Assembly (NCBI GenBank): GCA_013177995.1
Contig: JABLXN010000003.1
Coordinates: 57,520 to 121,519, forward strand
DNA from: Brevinematales bacterium
GTDB lineage: Bacteria; Spirochaetota; Brevinematia; Brevinematales; Thermospiraceae
Length of the DNA: 64,000 nt
Direction of reading: 5' to 3'
Shown: positions 26,209 through 34,446 of the stretch, piece after piece
Position numbering within the stretch: position 1 is the stretch's first letter
Layout: each line of letters begins with the position of its first letter
Position numbers and translations under genes: made by a program
Notes under the pieces: model-generated
The model's input: the letters and a program-made list of their open reading frames with translations, nothing else
The model's database searches: none
What the model was told of the DNA's origin: nothing

Positions 26209-27912
26209 TTATTCCTCAGCAAGCCACGTACGAATCAGACGGGCCACATCCTCAGGTCGTTCACGCGCCACATTGATCGCATTTTCAAGCAGTTCCATAC
26301 GAGCCTTCTCTTCGATAGAGAGTTCCACCGTTGCTGCTTCTTCTTCTGCAGCCCGGAGTGCCGCCTCACGCATAGCCTGTTGCTGACGAGCAAGTTCTTC
26401 TTCTCTGAGACGACGACGTCTCTCGAGTTCCCTCGCAATAGCCCGATAGATGAGCGTCCCGATAAAGAGCACAAAGAGAACAATAATCGAAGCAATCAAC
26501 GTTCTTCTGAGTCTGATGCGGTTACGGATCTTGGCATCCTCCGCTTCAAACTCCTTGGTATGATCAAAAGGAATATGCCGGACAACCACCTCATCTCTTC
26601 GTCGGGCATCATACCCAACAGCCGCCTTGACCCAGGCTTCATAACTCCGTATTTCCTCATCAGAAACGGGTATATATTCACGGGCAATCCGCCCTCCGTT
26701 GGTAATCACCTCATCACCCGCATCGGTACGGATGATACGCCATACCCCATCAATAGCCACAGCCACCGAAATCCGTTTAATCTCGTATGGGGCCTTTTCC
26801 TCCTGGACATTTTCCTTGCTATTCTGGTAGTTGACAATATTCTCGTTTTTCTGATAATGGGTGAAACGATCAATCTTGTCCTTCAAACCAGGTGGCACAT
26901 TGTTTTCCACCCCAGCAGGACCCTCAGGAATATACGCAGGACCCTTGAAATCCTCCGTCGTCTTCTTTTCACTGATGGGAACATTTACCATCACCTCAGA
27001 TTCATCGTACGGTGTTTCAGGGTTATCCGGTCTCACCTCAATCGGAATAATCTTCTCAGCCTGCTTTTTCATCTTGGTCCAGTCAAATTCTATATCGGCA
27101 TTGATGAGAAGCCTCTCTTCAGGGATAGAGCGCTTGAGCGCATTCAGAACACGGGCCACAAGCAGAGCCCTTTCTCTCTCCTTGATCTTCATCTGTTCAC
27201 GGGCAAGCCTCACACTATCAGAGAGATCATTGGGAACAAGAAGATCCGAAAGCACATTACCGCGATTATCCACAACGACAATATTCTCTGGTTTGAGCCC
27301 GGGGATACCCTTGGCAATCAACTGCACAATGCCATTGACCTTTGCCTTGTTCTCAGCAATATCAGAATACGCCGATGGAGTAATGGTCACCGAAGCCGTC
27401 ACCGGCACATCATTTTCTGTGTACAGGGTCTCTTTGGGGAAGGAAATCTGAATACTCACGTCCTCAATATCAGAGAGGGTTTTGAGATGCTTGACCATCT
27501 CTCCTATCAGAGCACGCTGAAGATTGACATTGCGTTCAAAATCCGTCGTGGTAAAACTCTGGACATCAAAAAGTTCCCAGCCCTTCACATTCTGGGGAAT
27601 AATTCCCTCCTGCCCCAATCGCATACGAAGGGTCCGACTCTCCTTTTCATCAGCCACAAGGATGTATTTGTCGTCTTTGGTCTCAAACTTGACATTCCAT
27701 TCGGCAAGCTTTTTGGTAACACGGGCATATTCCTCCGGAGAAAGGGGTGATTTGTAGAGAAGCGAATACGTGGACTGTGTAGAAAAGGAGGAAATGGCAA
27801 TGAGCCCTCCTACAATGCCCACCGCCACAGCCCCAACAAGAATCTTTTGGACCATGGTGAGTTTTTTGAAGATTTCAACAAGTTTTTTGAAAATCTCCGC
27901 AAAATTTGGCAT
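26209..27912 (-). CDS. fliF: Flagellar MS-ring protein FliF
   Basis: The 567-residue protein has two transmembrane helices, near residues 26-46 and 474-492, around a large periplasmic part with ring-building motifs (LSPEEYARVTKKLAEWNV, LIGEMVKHLKTLSDIEDVSIQ) and a proline-rich segment near 320-340. The C-terminal cytoplasmic tail (IRTWLAEE at the end) fits the FliG-binding peptide. It is the base of the flagellar rotor in the inner membrane. 28 bp downstream of fliE. Confidence 0.96.
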   Translation of the reverse strand: MPNFAEIFKKLVEIFKKLTMVQKILVGAVAVGIVGGLIAISSFSTQSTYSLLYKSPLSPEEYARVTKKLAEWNVKFETKDDKYILVADEKESRTLRMRLGQEGIIPQNVKGWELFDVQSFTTTDFERNVNLQRALIGEMVKHLKTLSDIEDVSIQISFPKETLYTENDVPVTASVTITPSAYSDIAENKAKVNGIVQLIAKGIPGLKPENIVVVDNRGNVLSDLLVPNDLSDSVRLAREQMKIKERERALLVARVLNALKRSIPEERLLINADIEFDWTKMKKQAEKIIPIEVRPDNPETPYDESEVMVNVPISEKKTTEDFKGPAYIPEGPAGVENNVPPGLKDKIDRFTHYQKNENIVNYQNSKENVQEEKAPYEIKRISVAVAIDGVWRIIRTDAGDEVITNGGRIAREYIPVSDEEIRSYEAWVKAAVGYDARRRDEVVVRHIPFDHTKEFEAEDAKIRNRIRLRRTLIASIIVLFVLFIGTLIYRAIARELERRRRLREEELARQQQAMREAALRAAEEEAATVELSIEEKARMELLENAINVARERPEDVARLIRTWLAEE

Positions 27913-27940
27913 CTTCCCCTCCCTGCCCTTATGGGCTTTT

Positions 27941-28273
27941 TTATCTCATGGTTACCAGATCATTATAGGCACGAATAGCCTTGTCAATAATAGTCTTCAT
28001 GAACGTAATCCCAAGCCTGGCCTTTTCCGAGGCTATCATTACCTCATGGATGTCCACCTCTTCCGGCGAAACAGCCATTTTTTCCTCAAGCTCATCAGCA
28101 TTTTGTTGAAGGGCGTTCACGTTTTCTACCGCATTGAAAAGAACCTGAGCAAAAGGCGCTACGGGATCATCACTGGACTGGGTAATACGGCCTCGATCAT
28201 CAAAGTGCTGTTTACTCGTACGAACCATACTCACCTGATTCCCGGCCACGTCCAACCTCGAATAGATCTGCAT
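27941..28273 (-). CDS. fliE: Flagellar hook-basal body protein FliE
   Basis: The 110-residue protein has the FliE C-terminal pattern MIASEKARLGITFMKTIIDK followed by AYNDLVTMR. FliE joins the MS ring to the rod. GGAGGAGG precedes the ATG. It is 167 bp downstream of flgC, the only large gap in the operon, and that gap has a promoter candidate. Confidence 0.92.
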   Translation of the reverse strand: MQIYSRLDVAGNQVSMVRTSKQHFDDRGRITQSSDDPVAPFAQVLFNAVENVNALQQNADELEEKMAVSPEEVDIHEVMIASEKARLGITFMKTIIDKAIRAYNDLVTMR

Positions 28274-28318
28274 AGAAACCTCCTCCCGCAGTAGTAGCCA
28301 AAAAACTACTACTATTCT

Positions 28319-28346
28319 ATTATGACATAAATTTGAGATTTTGCAA
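28319..28346 (-). promoter_or_regulatory. Candidate internal promoter for fliE-fliI
   Basis: TTGCAA (28341-28346), 16 bp, CATAAT (28319-28324) on the minus strand, within the flgC-fliE gap. A short GTAGTAG/CTACTAC hairpin (28291-28312) lies between it and the fliE ribosome binding site. Confidence 0.5.
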
Positions 28347-28440
28347 GTATTTTAGGCATTTTTTTGAAAAAATTTTTTTCTTTTCTCATGGCAACCTTCT
28401 TTTTTCATAGAAAACGGCTTCTCATTTCCCTATTCACCGG

Positions 28441-28896
28441 CTATTTCCCAAGAGACAAAGCCTTCTCGAACATCTGCCGGGCCGAATTGATCATGGTCAC
28501 GTTAGCCTCATAGCTGCGGTTAGCGGAGATCATGTCTACCATTTCCTCAACGATATTCACATTGGGATACATCACATACCCCTTCCATTTTCCTGATTTG
28601 ATGGCATCGGGATGGGTAGGATCATACACCATTCGTGGTGGTTTTTCATCCTTTTCAATCTTGAGTACCCGCACTCCCTGACCAGGACCGGGTTCTAAAG
28701 CATCAGGAAGAAGGTGAGATTTGAAGTTCAGTCTATCATTGATGGGCCGGAGAACCACACGAGAACGCTGGAAAGGTCCTCCCTCCGTAGTTCTGGTCGA
28801 AGTCGCGTTGGCAATATTGTTGGCAATCACATCGAGGCGAAGTCTCTGCGCGGTAAGCCCGCTTCCGCTGATATTGAGAACATCAAACATTCCCAT
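28441..28896 (-). CDS. flgC: Flagellar basal-body rod protein FlgC
   Basis: The 151-residue protein starts MGMFDVLNISGSGLTAQRLR and contains DVIANNIANAT, YPNVNIVEEMVDMISANRSYEANV and an ANRSYE motif characteristic of FlgC. It forms the proximal rod, in spirochaetes within the periplasm. It follows flgB by 13 bp. Confidence 0.96.
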   Translation of the reverse strand: MGMFDVLNISGSGLTAQRLRLDVIANNIANATSTRTTEGGPFQRSRVVLRPINDRLNFKSHLLPDALEPGPGQGVRVLKIEKDEKPPRMVYDPTHPDAIKSGKWKGYVMYPNVNIVEEMVDMISANRSYEANVTMINSARQMFEKALSLGK

Positions 28897-28909
28897 AAAG
28901 CCTCCTTAA

Positions 28910-29332
28910 TTACCTCATCACCGTATCAAGAATCTTGATATTGCGAGAATATGCCTCAAGAAGGGCATTGTACTGCATAGCATTCTTGGTCGCATCTGTC
29001 ATCTCTTTGTCAATATCCACATTGTTCTTGTCGTTACGGTAGTTGGAATCGTATTCTATCCGCACCTGGGGTTTCACCGTGCGGTAGTCAATATACTCTT
29101 CAAAAGCCATGTGGCGTTTGTCGGTGAGAAGAGCTGGAAACTCTTCCTTGCGTTCTGAGTCAAGCGCCCGTTTGAGCTGAGATTCAAACGTCACTTCCGA
29201 TCGTTTGAAAAAGGGAGTATCCGCATTGGCTATATTGTCCGCAATCACCTGACGACGAAGAGCCGTCGCCTGAAGACTCATGCGGAAGATTTCCATCTTT
29301 TTGCCAAAATCATTATTTGTCCCAAAAAGCAT
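28910..29332 (-). CDS. flgB: Flagellar basal-body rod protein FlgB
   Basis: The 140-residue protein has the rod-protein N-terminal motif VIADNIANADTPFFKRSEV and the C-terminal helix (NAMQYNALLEAYSRNIKILDTVMR read in parts) of FlgB. It is the first rod protein and first gene of the operon flgB-flgC-fliE-fliF-fliG-fliH-fliI. GGAGGAGG precedes the start. The codY/hslU-type genes that precede flgB in Borrelia are absent; a repeat element lies upstream instead. Confidence 0.95.
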   Translation of the reverse strand: MLFGTNNDFGKKMEIFRMSLQATALRRQVIADNIANADTPFFKRSEVTFESQLKRALDSERKEEFPALLTDKRHMAFEEYIDYRTVKPQVRIEYDSNYRNDKNNVDIDKEMTDATKNAMQYNALLEAYSRNIKILDTVMR

Positions 29333-29368
29333 GGTATCCTCCTCCCGTTCTTTTTTTCCTATTTCAGG

Positions 29369-29394
29369 ATATCGGAAGAAAAGAAAAAAGCTTA
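29369..29394 (-). promoter_or_regulatory. Candidate sigma28-type promoter of the flgB operon
   Basis: On the minus strand TAAG (29391-29394) precedes TCCGATAT (29369-29376) with 14 bp between. The CCGATAT block is shared with the FlcA-like promoter candidate. Weak at the -35 side. Confidence 0.35.
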
Positions 29395-29423
29395 AGGAAC
29401 TATAATAAGAACCTCACATAAAT

Positions 29424-29624
29424 AAGACCCTTGCACGGGTGTTTTCTTCCCCTATCTGGGTCAGGGGCTACGCCCCTGAAACCCCGCTTTTTCTGTTCAC
29501 AAGGGCTTATTTGTCTCTTTTTATACAAAAAATAGGCTTCTTTATTATGTAAAGAAATATTTTTATACTACTTTTTGCTTTTTATTACTTTCTTGAGACC
29601 TTTACACATTCGTGCAAAGGTCTC
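29424..29624. mobile_element. MITE-like repeat, copy 2, with target duplication
   Basis: About 200 bp closely similar to 21039-21240, with the same ends (AGACCCTTGCACGGGTG left, CGTGCAAAGGTCTC right) and the internal hairpin TCAGGGGC/GCCCCTGA. It is flanked directly by ATAAAT on both sides (29418-29423 and 29625-29630), as expected for a 6-bp target-site duplication. No ORF inside. It occupies most of the gene-free stretch 29333-29679 between flgB and a damaged gene region. Confidence 0.65.
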
Positions 29625-29679
29625 ATAAATGTCCATATCCCTTCCTTACTTAAGCATCTCACCGAAATTTTTTATTGCC

Positions 29680-30129
29680 TCAGGAGAATTTTTTGGCAAT
29701 AACAATAGGAGACTCTATACAAAGACGACGGTATTGGGGTACATGTTTAGGAATATCATTTCCCCCGATGGGAATCCAGTAGTACTTGATATTATCTTCA
29801 GAAATATCTGAAATCATATCAGATAATTCTCTACCAAGTTTTCCTTTAAGCCATTTATATTTTTTCAATATCACATCCACATCCTTGGGAGTACAGGAAT
29901 GTGGTTCAAGAAAAAAAGCCATTTCAGAATTTTTCTCCAAAACATACACATAATAATCCCAGCGATTCTCCTCTGGCTCTGTTTGTTTGTAAGCACTATC
30001 TATATCAACACTGCATTGAGGTACACAAAAGGCACCACCTCCAAAAAAATTTGATGCAGGTGGTGGTGATGGACTTAAAATAAATGAGAAAATAAGTACC
30101 TCTCTTTTACCCCTCATGATAGGAGTCAA
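29680..30129 (-). pseudogene. Unknown protein with a chimeric N-terminus, probable gene remnant
   Basis: The 149 codons contain two unlike parts. Residues from about 39 on (YYVYVLEKNSEMAFFLE, KYKWLKGKLGRELSD) read like a genuine soluble protein of unknown family. The first 38 residues (30016-30129) are simply the antisense of a beta-barrel gene remnant on the other strand. So the true 5' end appears lost at a junction near 30,018 and the present ATG is fortuitous. No good ribosome binding site is seen. Function unknown. Confidence 0.45.
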
Positions 30130-30523
30130 TTATAGCTTCCCCGTGGGAGAATCCCTCTCCATTGGATTGGAAGGCTTTGTTGGCTATGCCTTGGCTTATG
30201 CTACCGATGAATTCAAAGATGAAGTAACGTATTTGGGGAATACAACCTCTGATTCATACATTATTCCTCTCGAGGGTAGTGGCCTGGCTGTTGAACTTGG
30301 GGCTAATGGTGAATACAAACTCTCTTCTGCTCTCTCCCTCGGTCTTGTGGCTTCCTATCGTATCGCCAATATTGCTGAGATGAAAGCCTCAAAAGACGTG
30401 ACCGCAGAATCAGGTGGTACAGTAGCTAACAAAGGCGATGTGTTGAAAGACGCTGATGGAAATCCTATTCCATTTGACTACAGTGGATTTACCATCGGTC
30501 TGAGCCTCAACTTTAAACTCTAA
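30020..30523 (+). pseudogene. C-terminal fragment of an outer-membrane beta-barrel protein
   Basis: The reading frame is open from a stop at 30017-30019 and reads as barrel sequence before any good start: LKINEKISTSLLPLMIGV and then alternating strands such as YSFPVGESLSIGLEGFVGYA and LSSALSLGLVASYRIA, ending in FTIGLSLNFKL, a typical last strand. The first ATG is at 30116. There is no signal peptide and no ribosome binding site, so the 5' half is missing. A terminator follows. Similarity to OprF/OmpW-like small barrels is general only. Confidence 0.6.
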
Positions 30524-30547
30524 AAGAAAACTGATCCCGGTCAGATA

Positions 30548-30574
30548 AAAAGCCCCACATCACGTGGGGCTTTT
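30548..30574. terminator. Bidirectional terminator
   Basis: An AGCCCCAC/GTGGGGCT stem (arms 30551-30558, 30564-30571) with A-run before and T-run after can serve the barrel fragment on plus and the gene at 30589 on minus. Confidence 0.8.
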
Positions 30575-30588
30575 TATATTTAAGAGTC

Positions 30589-30963
30589 TTACCACCTCCC
30601 CGAAGGGATCACCGTCGCAAGAAATCTCTCTCGCTGAGACGCAGGCATCACATAGGCCTGCACAGAAAAAGGCTTCCCCTTCGCCGGATAGAAGGTGATC
30701 TCCTGCCTCAGATACAAAGAATCCTCTTCATTCTCAGGAGAGTATCCCTCGTAGTGATCGAGGGTGTCCAGAAGATCCTCTGAAACCTCATACACCTCCC
30801 CATAGACCCTGCCCTGGATTTCATCCACTCCAAGAGCAGGAAAACCCACACCCAGATCGTACAGAGTCCCTTCCACATAGCCTTCCGCTACAAAAGGAGA
30901 ATTCTCCAAAAGGGAGTGTCCCTCTTTCCCACGACGGAGAGTACCATACACAAAAAGAAGCAT
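30589..30963 (-). CDS. Gamma-glutamylcyclotransferase-like (AIG2) family protein
   Basis: The 124-residue protein starts MLLFVYGTLRRG, the YGTLR substrate loop of the GGCT-like fold, and has the expected catalytic acid in LDHYEGY (about residue 71) plus a C-terminal ending near PSGRW. Family members release 5-oxoproline from gamma-glutamyl peptides or amines; many bacterial ones remain uncharacterised. It follows the cyclic-nucleotide-binding gene by 9 bp and is probably co-transcribed. Confidence 0.85.
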   Translation of the reverse strand: MLLFVYGTLRRGKEGHSLLENSPFVAEGYVEGTLYDLGVGFPALGVDEIQGRVYGEVYEVSEDLLDTLDHYEGYSPENEEDSLYLRQEITFYPAKGKPFSVQAYVMPASQRERFLATVIPSGRW

Positions 30964-30972
30964 GGGCTTTCC

Positions 30973-32229
30973 TTATATGGCGGGTGGAACAGAGCCACTT
31001 CCACCAGAACGCTTTTTTCTCTCTATTTCTAACTGACGTTTGATAACCTTGAGACTGTTCTCAAGAGAGGCAATATCCTTGCAGACTATCTTGTTGTCTA
31101 TGATTTGGATGGTCTTGTCCTGATCCATGAGACGCTTAAGATGAAGCTTCCCCTCCGTGGAAGAAAAACCCACAAATTTGATGATCTCATCAGGACCAAA
31201 GTCAAAGGTATAGGACATACCCGGACGAATAGCCACCCGGGCCTTTTGAAGCTGGGTATAGAGAGCATCGTAGAGCTTGCCCACCGGATCAGGGATAAGG
31301 CTATTCGAAAGCTGCTTATAGATAATCCAGATTCGTTCACTCAAAAGTTCAATAATCTTGGTGGCTATCTCAGGATGAGCCTGTACCGTGGGCTCAAAGT
31401 TTGCCCTGTTAATCGCCATGAGCTTAGTTGGCCCAAAGGCTATGGCGCTGGCACTACGGGGCTTATTGTCAAGAAGGGCCATTTCCCCAAAGATGTCTCC
31501 CTTTTTCAACACGGCGAGAAGCACTTCATTATTCCCCACCAGTTTGGTGATCTTGACCTTCCCTTCCTGGATAATATAGAGTTCATTCCCGGGTTCGTGC
31601 TCAAGGAAAATAATCTGCCCGTCTTCATAGAGAGAGAAAAAATTCTCCTTCTGTGGTTGCAATTTCTCGGGAGATGGATTGATCTTGGCAAGCTTTATCT
31701 TGGCCTGGTTGACATATCCCCCATCAGGGCAATATTTGATATACCGGAGATAGGCATACGCCGCCTGGGTGAGAAGCTGATTGGCAAAAAAGTACTCCCC
31801 AATAGCAAAGAGATGAGAGGGATCCTCTTCCAGGGAATTTTTGAAGTGAAGCTGGGTGAGCTGAGAATCATAATACCTCAGTTGCTTCCCAAAATACCTG
31901 AGAATCTTCATGGCTATGGCGGCGTTTTTCTGAATGAGATCCCCAAACTGATTCCTCTTCACCACAATGCAGGACACATCCTCAAGGACCTGAACGGTTT
32001 CAATACGGGGACGTTTAGCCATACACGAAAGTACACCAAAGAAATCTCCAACCCCCAGCACCGTTCCCTGTTCCTCTTCCTGTACCACAGAAACCGAACG
32101 GTACTCAACGACCTTGCCCTGTCGGATGATATAAAACTCTTCGCTGTTCTCTTCGTCTTCGACAATGATATAGCCACCCCGCTTGAAGTTAGAGATCTGA
32201 AAAGCCACGTTTTCTGCCATCGTCGGCAT
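30973..32229 (-). CDS. Protein with two cyclic-nucleotide-binding domains and a C-terminal winged-helix-like region
   Basis: The 418-residue protein has a first cNMP-binding-like domain (residues ~10-110, GDFFGVLSCMAKRPRIETV, degenerate phosphate cassette), a helical middle (~125-185), and a second domain (~198-310) with a good cassette GDIFGEMALLDNKPRSASA. The last ~100 residues (FDFGPDEIIKFVGFSSTEGKLHLKRL region) may form a winged helix. There is no signal peptide, so it should be cytoplasmic. It could be a Crp-like sensor or regulator; DNA binding is not proven. The first ATG is used; ATG three codons later is an alternative. Confidence 0.75.
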   Translation of the reverse strand: MPTMAENVAFQISNFKRGGYIIVEDEENSEEFYIIRQGKVVEYRSVSVVQEEEQGTVLGVGDFFGVLSCMAKRPRIETVQVLEDVSCIVVKRNQFGDLIQKNAAIAMKILRYFGKQLRYYDSQLTQLHFKNSLEEDPSHLFAIGEYFFANQLLTQAAYAYLRYIKYCPDGGYVNQAKIKLAKINPSPEKLQPQKENFFSLYEDGQIIFLEHEPGNELYIIQEGKVKITKLVGNNEVLLAVLKKGDIFGEMALLDNKPRSASAIAFGPTKLMAINRANFEPTVQAHPEIATKIIELLSERIWIIYKQLSNSLIPDPVGKLYDALYTQLQKARVAIRPGMSYTFDFGPDEIIKFVGFSSTEGKLHLKRLMDQDKTIQIIDNKIVCKDIASLENSLKVIKRQLEIERKKRSGGSGSVPPAI

Positions 32230-32332
32230 ACCCCTTATCCTTTTTATTTTCGGCTTTTCTCTGATAAGTCTTGAGTATTTTGAGATATATGAAGCGACAA
32301 CACCCCCCTGTCATAAAAACCATCGTCAACCT

Positions 32333-33493
32333 CTATCGAAGGTGAGAAAATCCTCTATACCCAAGTTCCCGAAGAGCGGCATCCTTCTGAAAAGCTTCAA
32401 GAATACGATCAATATGATCCCCTCCATATCGTTCGAGAAGAGCGCTTCCCAACACAGGGGAGACCGCTGCTTCAACGACCACACTGGCGGCATACACCGC
32501 TGTCACATCCGATCTCTCTTTCACAGAAAGGGCCTTCTCTTTGGTATGGACATGCACCGTTTCAAGGGGAGACATCTGAGTGGGGATTGGCTTCATCACA
32601 CTCCGGAAGACGATGGGATTCCCATTGGTCATTCCCCCTTCAATACCTCCCGCGTAGTTTGTTCTGCGATAGTATCCCTCCTGCCCATAATAGATCGCAT
32701 CCATGGCCTCTTTCCCAGGCCTATTGGCATACTCAAACCCTATCCCGAACTCAATCCCTTTGATGGCCTGCACACTCAAAACCGCAAAGGCTATACGGGC
32801 ATCCAACTTCTGTTCGGCTGTCTGGTAGGAGCCAAGCATGGGGGGAACAGGAGAGACAATGGTCTCAATGATCCCACCTAAGGTAAACCCTTCTCTCATC
32901 GCCTGTTCAATGAGAGTGGTAAGACGATGATCATCCTCTTCTGTCCCCAACCACCGAAAAGGGGAAACACTGGTCTTTTGCTTCAATTCCTCAAGATTTT
33001 CTGCCCTTCCCGAAGGAACAATCCCTCCCCAATTTACTACATGGGAGAATATTTCTATCCCAAAGCGTTTGAGAAAGAGTTTCACAAGAGCCCCGGCGGC
33101 CACACGAGCGGCTGTTTCCCTGGCGCTGGCACGTTCAAGAACCTTTCTCGCATCATCAAGATGGCCATACTTGTACATGCCCACAAGATCGGCATGCCCA
33201 GGACGTGGGGTATGGATTGGTTCTGGTGTTTTGTCCTTCCAGTTTTCCCAATCTTTGTTCCAGACAACCAAAACCACAGGAGCCCCTGTCGTTTTTCCCC
33301 CCATCACACCGGCCAAGATATCCACCGTATCTGTTTCTATTCTCATTCGGCCACCACGCCCAAACCCCTGTTGTCTTTTAAAGAGTTCTGCATTGATAAA
33401 GGCTGTATCCACCTCAAGGCCAGCTGGTATCCCTACGATGGTGGCTACCATCCCCCTTCCATGAGATTCCCCCGCTGTGGTAATCGTTATCAT
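32333..33493 (-). CDS. aroC: Chorismate synthase
   Basis: The 386-residue protein starts MITITTAGESHGRGM and contains GRGGRMRIETD, SARETAARVAAGA and the C-terminal RSDVTAVYAASVVVEA motif of AroC. It converts EPSP to chorismate with reduced FMN, the last step of the shikimate pathway. It is 15 bp downstream of queD and ends the purF-nudix-queD-aroC unit. Confidence 0.97.
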   Translation of the reverse strand: MITITTAGESHGRGMVATIVGIPAGLEVDTAFINAELFKRQQGFGRGGRMRIETDTVDILAGVMGGKTTGAPVVLVVWNKDWENWKDKTPEPIHTPRPGHADLVGMYKYGHLDDARKVLERASARETAARVAAGALVKLFLKRFGIEIFSHVVNWGGIVPSGRAENLEELKQKTSVSPFRWLGTEEDDHRLTTLIEQAMREGFTLGGIIETIVSPVPPMLGSYQTAEQKLDARIAFAVLSVQAIKGIEFGIGFEYANRPGKEAMDAIYYGQEGYYRRTNYAGGIEGGMTNGNPIVFRSVMKPIPTQMSPLETVHVHTKEKALSVKERSDVTAVYAASVVVEAAVSPVLGSALLERYGGDHIDRILEAFQKDAALRELGYRGFSHLR

Positions 33494-33508
33494 CCTTTTC
33501 TCCTTCTG

Positions 33509-33874
33509 TCATGATAAAAGAAGTTCAACAGCGCTGCCCGGTGTCTCCCAGAGAACAAGCCGCACTAAACGAAGATTTTTCTCCTTCAAAGGAGCGTCAA
33601 GAACCTTCGCTATCCAGGCGGCCAGATTTTCTGCGGTGGAAAGAGGTACAATATCATTGAGATACGCATGATCGAGTTTCTCAATCACATGCGTTTGTAC
33701 AAGCTGTTTGAGATCCCCAAAATCACACACCATACCCGTTTCTTCGCTTTTTTCACCTTCCACCGTTACCTGAAGTCGATAGGTATGCCCATGAAGATGT
33801 TCACACTTTCCCTTGTAGTTCACAAGATTATGAGCCGCATCAAAGGTAAACTCCTTGATAAGTCGGTATGTCAC
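33509..33874 (-). CDS. queD: 6-carboxytetrahydropterin synthase / PTPS family
   Basis: The 121-residue protein has the PTPS zinc and catalytic signatures: FDAAHNL with zinc His, KCEHLHGHTYRL with the active-site Cys and two zinc His, and EKLDHAYLND. Length and CxxxHGH spacing fit QueD, which makes 6-carboxytetrahydropterin for queuosine synthesis. It overlaps the nudix gene by four bases. Other queuosine genes are not in the window. Confidence 0.9.
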   Translation of the reverse strand: MTYRLIKEFTFDAAHNLVNYKGKCEHLHGHTYRLQVTVEGEKSEETGMVCDFGDLKQLVQTHVIEKLDHAYLNDIVPLSTAENLAAWIAKVLDAPLKEKNLRLVRLVLWETPGSAVELLLS

Positions 33875-34446
33875 GCCTTTTCCTCCCGTTTCAGTCCCTC
33901 TCCATAAGCAAGAAGTGTGAGGATAGTTTTCCCATCCTCTATCATTCCCTCCCGGATAGCCCTTTTTGCCTCTTCGAGAGAGAGAATCTCCGCCTGGATA
34001 AACTCATCCTCATCAGCCTCCAAAGGAGAAGGAAAAAGATTCCTTGCTACATACACATGAATCTTCTCCGTGCTATACCCCGGACAGGGATAATACGAAA
34101 GCAGATACTCAATATCCTCACTATCATAGCCTGTTTCTTCACGAAGTTCCCTGCGAACCGTGAGAAGAATATCCTCCCCCGGATCAACCTTCCCGGCAGG
34201 AATCTCAAGAAGTACTTTTCCCGGGGCATACCGGTATTGACGAATGAAAAGCACCCCTTCCTCCACAAGAGGCAAAATCACCACCGCCTCAGGATAACGC
34301 ACATAATCCCTTTTGCCCTTTTTGCCGTTGGGAAACAATACCTCATCACTATGAAAGGAAAAAGACTTCCCCTGATGAAGAAGCGTGGTTGAGAGAGTCT
34401 TTTCCTCCAGGTTATCGAAGGGAAGCCTGTTTGATTTCATGGTCAA
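33871..34446 (-). CDS. NUDIX hydrolase, ADP-ribose pyrophosphatase type
   Basis: The 191-residue protein has an intact Nudix box, GKVDPGE followed by seven residues and RELREETGY (about residues 92-114). The preceding VLLEIPAGKVDPGE with upstream FIRQYRYAPGK is the arrangement seen in ADP-ribose pyrophosphatases. It would hydrolyse ADP-ribose or similar nucleotide sugars. The start lies about 30 bp inside purF; an ATG two codons later is an alternative. Confidence 0.9.
   Translation of the reverse strand: MTMKSNRLPFDNLEEKTLSTTLLHQGKSFSFHSDEVLFPNGKKGKRDYVRYPEAVVILPLVEEGVLFIRQYRYAPGKVLLEIPAGKVDPGEDILLTVRRELREETGYDSEDIEYLLSYYPCPGYSTEKIHVYVARNLFPSPLEADEDEFIQAEILSLEEAKRAIREGMIEDGKTILTLLAYGEGLKREEKA

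Noticed and set aside
25906..27750. 614-codon open frame on the plus strand
   Set aside because: Antisense to fliG and fliF; low-complexity translation without recognisable domains.
28381..28440. Terminator between flgC and fliE
   Set aside because: Only AT-rich weak pairing; no stable stem followed by a T-run.
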